A DNA stretch of 25,237 nucleotides, from positions 1 through 25,237 of the forward strand of contig DATGZN010000039.1 of assembly GCA_035297145.1 (NCBI GenBank), written 5' to 3'. The first letter of the stretch is position 1. The number at the start of each line of letters is the position of its first letter. Shown in pieces: positions 23,657-25,237 of this stretch. The notes below the pieces were generated by a model, which saw only the letters and a list, made by a program, of their open reading frames with translations, was not told where the DNA came from and did no database searches. Origin of the DNA: QHXW01 sp035297145. GTDB taxonomy: Bacteria; Acidobacteriota; Terriglobia; Bryobacterales; Bryobacteraceae. The position numbers and the translations under genes were made by a program.

Positions 23657-24588
23657 AAAGGAAGTTGCCGCGCAGCGGCCTCCTTGTGGTTTCGCTCGAA
23701 CTCGGCGGGCGGCAGATAGCCGAGAGCCGAATGGAGCCGCTTCTTGTTGTAGATCTTCTCCAGGAACTCGCGGATCGAGGTGCGCGCCTCAGCCAGGTCC
23801 CGGTAATCGTTGCGATGCACCTCTTCGTACTTGAGCGTTTTCATGAACGATTCGCAGGCCGCGTTATCCCAGGGGTTGCCCTTGCGCGACATGCTGATGG
23901 TGATGCCGTGATCCTTCAGCAGATCGGTGTAATCAGTGCTGGCGTACTGTGAGCCCCGGTCGGAGTGATGGACCAGTCCAGGCTCGACCACGCGCCGCGC
24001 CAGGGCCATGCGTAGCGCGCCGAGGGTTAGCTCGTCCTCCAGCGTTCGGTCCAACGCCCAGCCGATCACACGCCGCGAGCAGGCGTCCAGGATTACGGCC
24101 ACGAACACGAACTCGTCGCGCAGCCGGATGTAAGTGATATCGGCCACCCACAGCTGATCGGTGCCGGTGAGCACCATGTTCCGCGCCAGGTTCGGATACA
24201 CCTTGCGTCCATGGTTGGAGTCGGTGGTCACTACGAACTTCCGCTTCCGCACGCACAACAGGTTGTCCTCGCGCATCAGGCGGCGAACCCGCTTGGGGTT
24301 CACCACCCACCCGCGCCGTCGCAACTCCTTGGTGATGCGTGGACGTCCGTAGCTGGGCCACTCCACGGTGATGCGCTGAATCGCATCCCGCAGCTCCATG
24401 TCTCGGTCCGGACCTGGTTCCGCGCTGTTCAAGCGGTAGAAGCCAGACCGGGAAATCCGGCCCAGCTTCACCATGCGATCAATCGTCAGCCCGCGATTGG
24501 CCTTCACTTCTTCTTGGACCTTCCGGTAAACCGCGGATTTCCAGTCACTGCCTGCAGCATCCGCTGCTCCTCGATGCGCTGCAAGCAC
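23653..24588 (-). CDS. IS3-family transposase OrfB (DDE integrase core)
   Basis: A 311-aa frame opened by GTG at 24588, but normally expected to be made as OrfAB by -1 frameshifting. The N-terminal HTH_21 region (RKVQEEVKANRGLTIDRMV, SRSGFYRL, SYGRPRITKELRRRG) is followed by the rve core: Asp150 in QLWVADITYI, Asp210 in VHHSDRGSQY and Glu246 in DNAACESFMKTLK, then the usual NKKRLHSALGYLPPAEFE tail. The DDE triad and length are complete, so this copy could be active. It catalyses copy-out/paste-in transposition via a circular intermediate, as known for the family. Confidence 0.92.
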   Translation of the reverse strand: MLAAHRGAADAAGSDWKSAVYRKVQEEVKANRGLTIDRMVKLGRISRSGFYRLNSAEPGPDRDMELRDAIQRITVEWPSYGRPRITKELRRRGWVVNPKRVRRLMREDNLLCVRKRKFVVTTDSNHGRKVYPNLARNMVLTGTDQLWVADITYIRLRDEFVFVAVILDACSRRVIGWALDRTLEDELTLGALRMALARRVVEPGLVHHSDRGSQYASTDYTDLLKDHGITISMSRKGNPWDNAACESFMKTLKYEEVHRNDYRDLAEARTSIREFLEKIYNKKRLHSALGYLPPAEFERNHKEAAARQLPL

Positions 24589-24848
24589 CCCTTCAAAAAA
24601 TCAATCTCCAGCGCCTGTTGGCCGATTTTGCGCTCCAGTTCCGCTACTCGGCCTTCGCTCCAGCGCGGCTTCCCGTTGCCCGGATACGCATTACCCGGCC
24701 CCTGCCGGAACTCACGCCGCCAACGGTGCAGCACATTCGGGTTGACTTCCAGCGCCCGCGCCACCTCGCCCATGGAAACCCCCTGCTCCAGGCGCTGCAC
24801 CGCCGCCAGCTTGAACTCTTTGGTGAACATCCTTCTCGACAGCCCCAT
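24504..24848 (-). CDS. IS3-family OrfA (HTH and leucine-zipper protein)
   Basis: A 114-aa protein. The HTH_Tnp_1 domain (MFTKEFKLAAVQRLEQGVS, MGEVARALEVNPNVLHRW) binds the terminal repeats. The coiled coil (VAELERKIGQQALEIDFLKG) is the usual multimerisation zipper and ends at the slippery site at codons 84-85. An AAAGGAGAATTGAG tract precedes the ATG with a good Shine-Dalgarno. It overlaps orfB by 85 nt in the -1 relation typical of the family. Confidence 0.9.
   Translation of the reverse strand: MGLSRRMFTKEFKLAAVQRLEQGVSMGEVARALEVNPNVLHRWRREFRQGPGNAYPGNGKPRWSEGRVAELERKIGQQALEIDFLKGCLQRIEEQRMLQAVTGNPRFTGRSKKK
24594..24600 (-). promoter_or_regulatory. Putative -1 ribosomal frameshift heptamer T TTT TTG
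   Basis: In OrfA the codons read GAT TTT TTG (Asp83-Phe84-Leu85). Slipping back one base moves translation into the frame that continues directly through EGVLAAHRGAADAAGSDW into OrfB. The heptamer has the X XXY YYZ form and lies at the expected end of the OrfA zipper. Confidence 0.65.
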
Positions 24849-24914
24849 AACTCAATTCTCCTTTGAATGGATTTTGAGTCTTAACTGGTTGTGTCAAAAA
24901 TGGGGCCAAGTCCA

Positions 24915-25062
24915 GAGTGACCCTTATGCGATCTCCAAAACGAGTGACAACGAGGGTTCCCATTATGGACTTCTAGTCGAGATCAAGACCCTCCCGAGTG
25001 TTGACAAGTGGTCCCTGATTGCCGGTGATTGCATCCATAACCTCAGATCTGCACTTGACACT
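24915..25062 (+). pseudogene. Internal fragment of a conserved hypothetical gene between two IS copies
   Basis: The 148 bp between the two IS3 ends read in one open plus-strand frame ending in KWSLIAGDCIHNLRSALD. The (I/V)GDxxHNLRSALDH motif is familiar from a widespread family of hypothetical proteins. About 48 residues remain, with no start or stop of their own. The gene was evidently broken by the flanking insertions. Confidence 0.5.
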
Positions 25063-25237
25063 TGGACTTGCCCCCATTTTTGACACAACCAGTTAAGACT
25101 CAAAATCCATTCAAAGGAGAATTGAGTCATGGGGTTGTCGAGAAGGATGTTCACCAAGGAGTTCAAGCGGGCCGCGGTCCAGCGGCTGGAGCAGGGGGTT
25201 TCCATCGGCGAGGTAGCGCGGGCGCTGGAAGTGAACC
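25063..25237 (+). mobile_element. Second copy of the IS3-family element, partial at window edge
   Basis: From 25063 the sequence is almost identical to the reverse complement of 24914 leftwards: terminal TGGACTTG, then CCCCATTTTTGACACAACC, leader and OrfA start. Differences include G to C in the repeat and Leu14 to Arg and Met26 to Ile in OrfA. It is a distinct but closely related copy in the opposite orientation, running off the window. Confidence 0.88.
25129..25237 (+). CDS. IS3-family OrfA, 5' part only
   Basis: 36 codons are visible from the ATG at 25129, with AAAGGAGAATTGAG just upstream. The protein begins MGLSRRMFTKEFKRAAVQRL and continues through the HTH to ALEVN. It is cut by the window end, not by a mutation that I can see. 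Confidence 0.88.
   Translation, partial: MGLSRRMFTKEFKRAAVQRLEQGVSIGEVARALEVN

Larger units (their letters stand above)
23407..24914 (-). mobile_element. IS3-family insertion sequence, complete copy
   Basis: A 1508-bp element bounded by imperfect inverted repeats of about 38 bp. The left end (from 23407) and the complement of the right end (to 24914) share TGxxCTTGxCCCC, then TTGACACAA and CAGTTAAGAC. It encodes OrfA and OrfB and carries an unusually long (about 245 nt) tail between the orfB stop and the left repeat. No clear 3-5 bp target duplication is seen (flanks ACA and GAG), consistent with later rearrangement. The right end is repeated in inverted form at 25063. Confidence 0.85.

Noticed and set aside
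24211..25083. 290-codon plus-strand frame
   Set aside because: Most is antisense to the IS3 transposase; only the last about 50 codons (24915-25062) look like real protein and are listed as a gene fragment.

Overview
The window looks like chromosomal DNA from a high-GC Gram-negative bacterium. An Acidobacteriota member (Bryobacter/Solibacter-like) is the best guess, because it combines a very large Oar-type TonB-dependent receptor carrying an N-terminal carboxypeptidase-regulatory-like domain with a winged-helix / membrane / WD40-like (PD40) protein. Both are expanded in that phylum. This is inference from protein architecture only.

Region 1 (573-13798, minus strand) is one long, tightly packed glycan-utilisation operon, read from right to left: outer-membrane receptor, GH2 glycosidase (TTG start), exo-sialidase (ATGA overlap with the GH2 gene), transglutaminase-like lipoprotein, GH42-like secreted glycosidase, and a two-domain acetyl-esterase-like hydrolase. 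Apart from the 96-nt gap after the receptor, which holds a perfect hairpin, gaps are about 14-32 nt or negative. All products carry export signals, so they probably act together on an extracellular or periplasmic sialylated, galactosylated and acetylated glycan. No SusD-like partner is present. A divergent gene (14110-16398) encodes a ToxR/CadC-like protein with an N-terminal winged-helix-like domain, one membrane segment and a C-terminal PD40 propeller. It is a plausible regulator of the operon, and a perfect 12-bp palindrome lies in the shared intergenic region.

Region 2 (about 16400-21640, plus strand) is mobile. An IS66-family element has truncated a methyltransferase gene. It has the order tnpA - tnpB - DruA-like (DUF4338) - tnpC, with the DUF4338 gene one base from tnpC. 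Both tnpB and tnpC carry a single-base frameshift. It is followed by a serine recombinase, a CcbP-like calcium-binding protein (ATGA overlap) and a DUF6155-like protein.

Region 3 (21641-25237) is a graveyard: about 0.9 kb without intact genes but with an AraC-type C-terminal relic, a frameshifted sigma-54 activator truncated by an IS3-family element, that IS3 element (23407-24914, with a recognisable -1 frameshift heptamer and an unusually long, highly structured 3' tail), a small remnant of a conserved hypothetical gene, and the start of a second, head-to-head copy of the same IS at the window edge.
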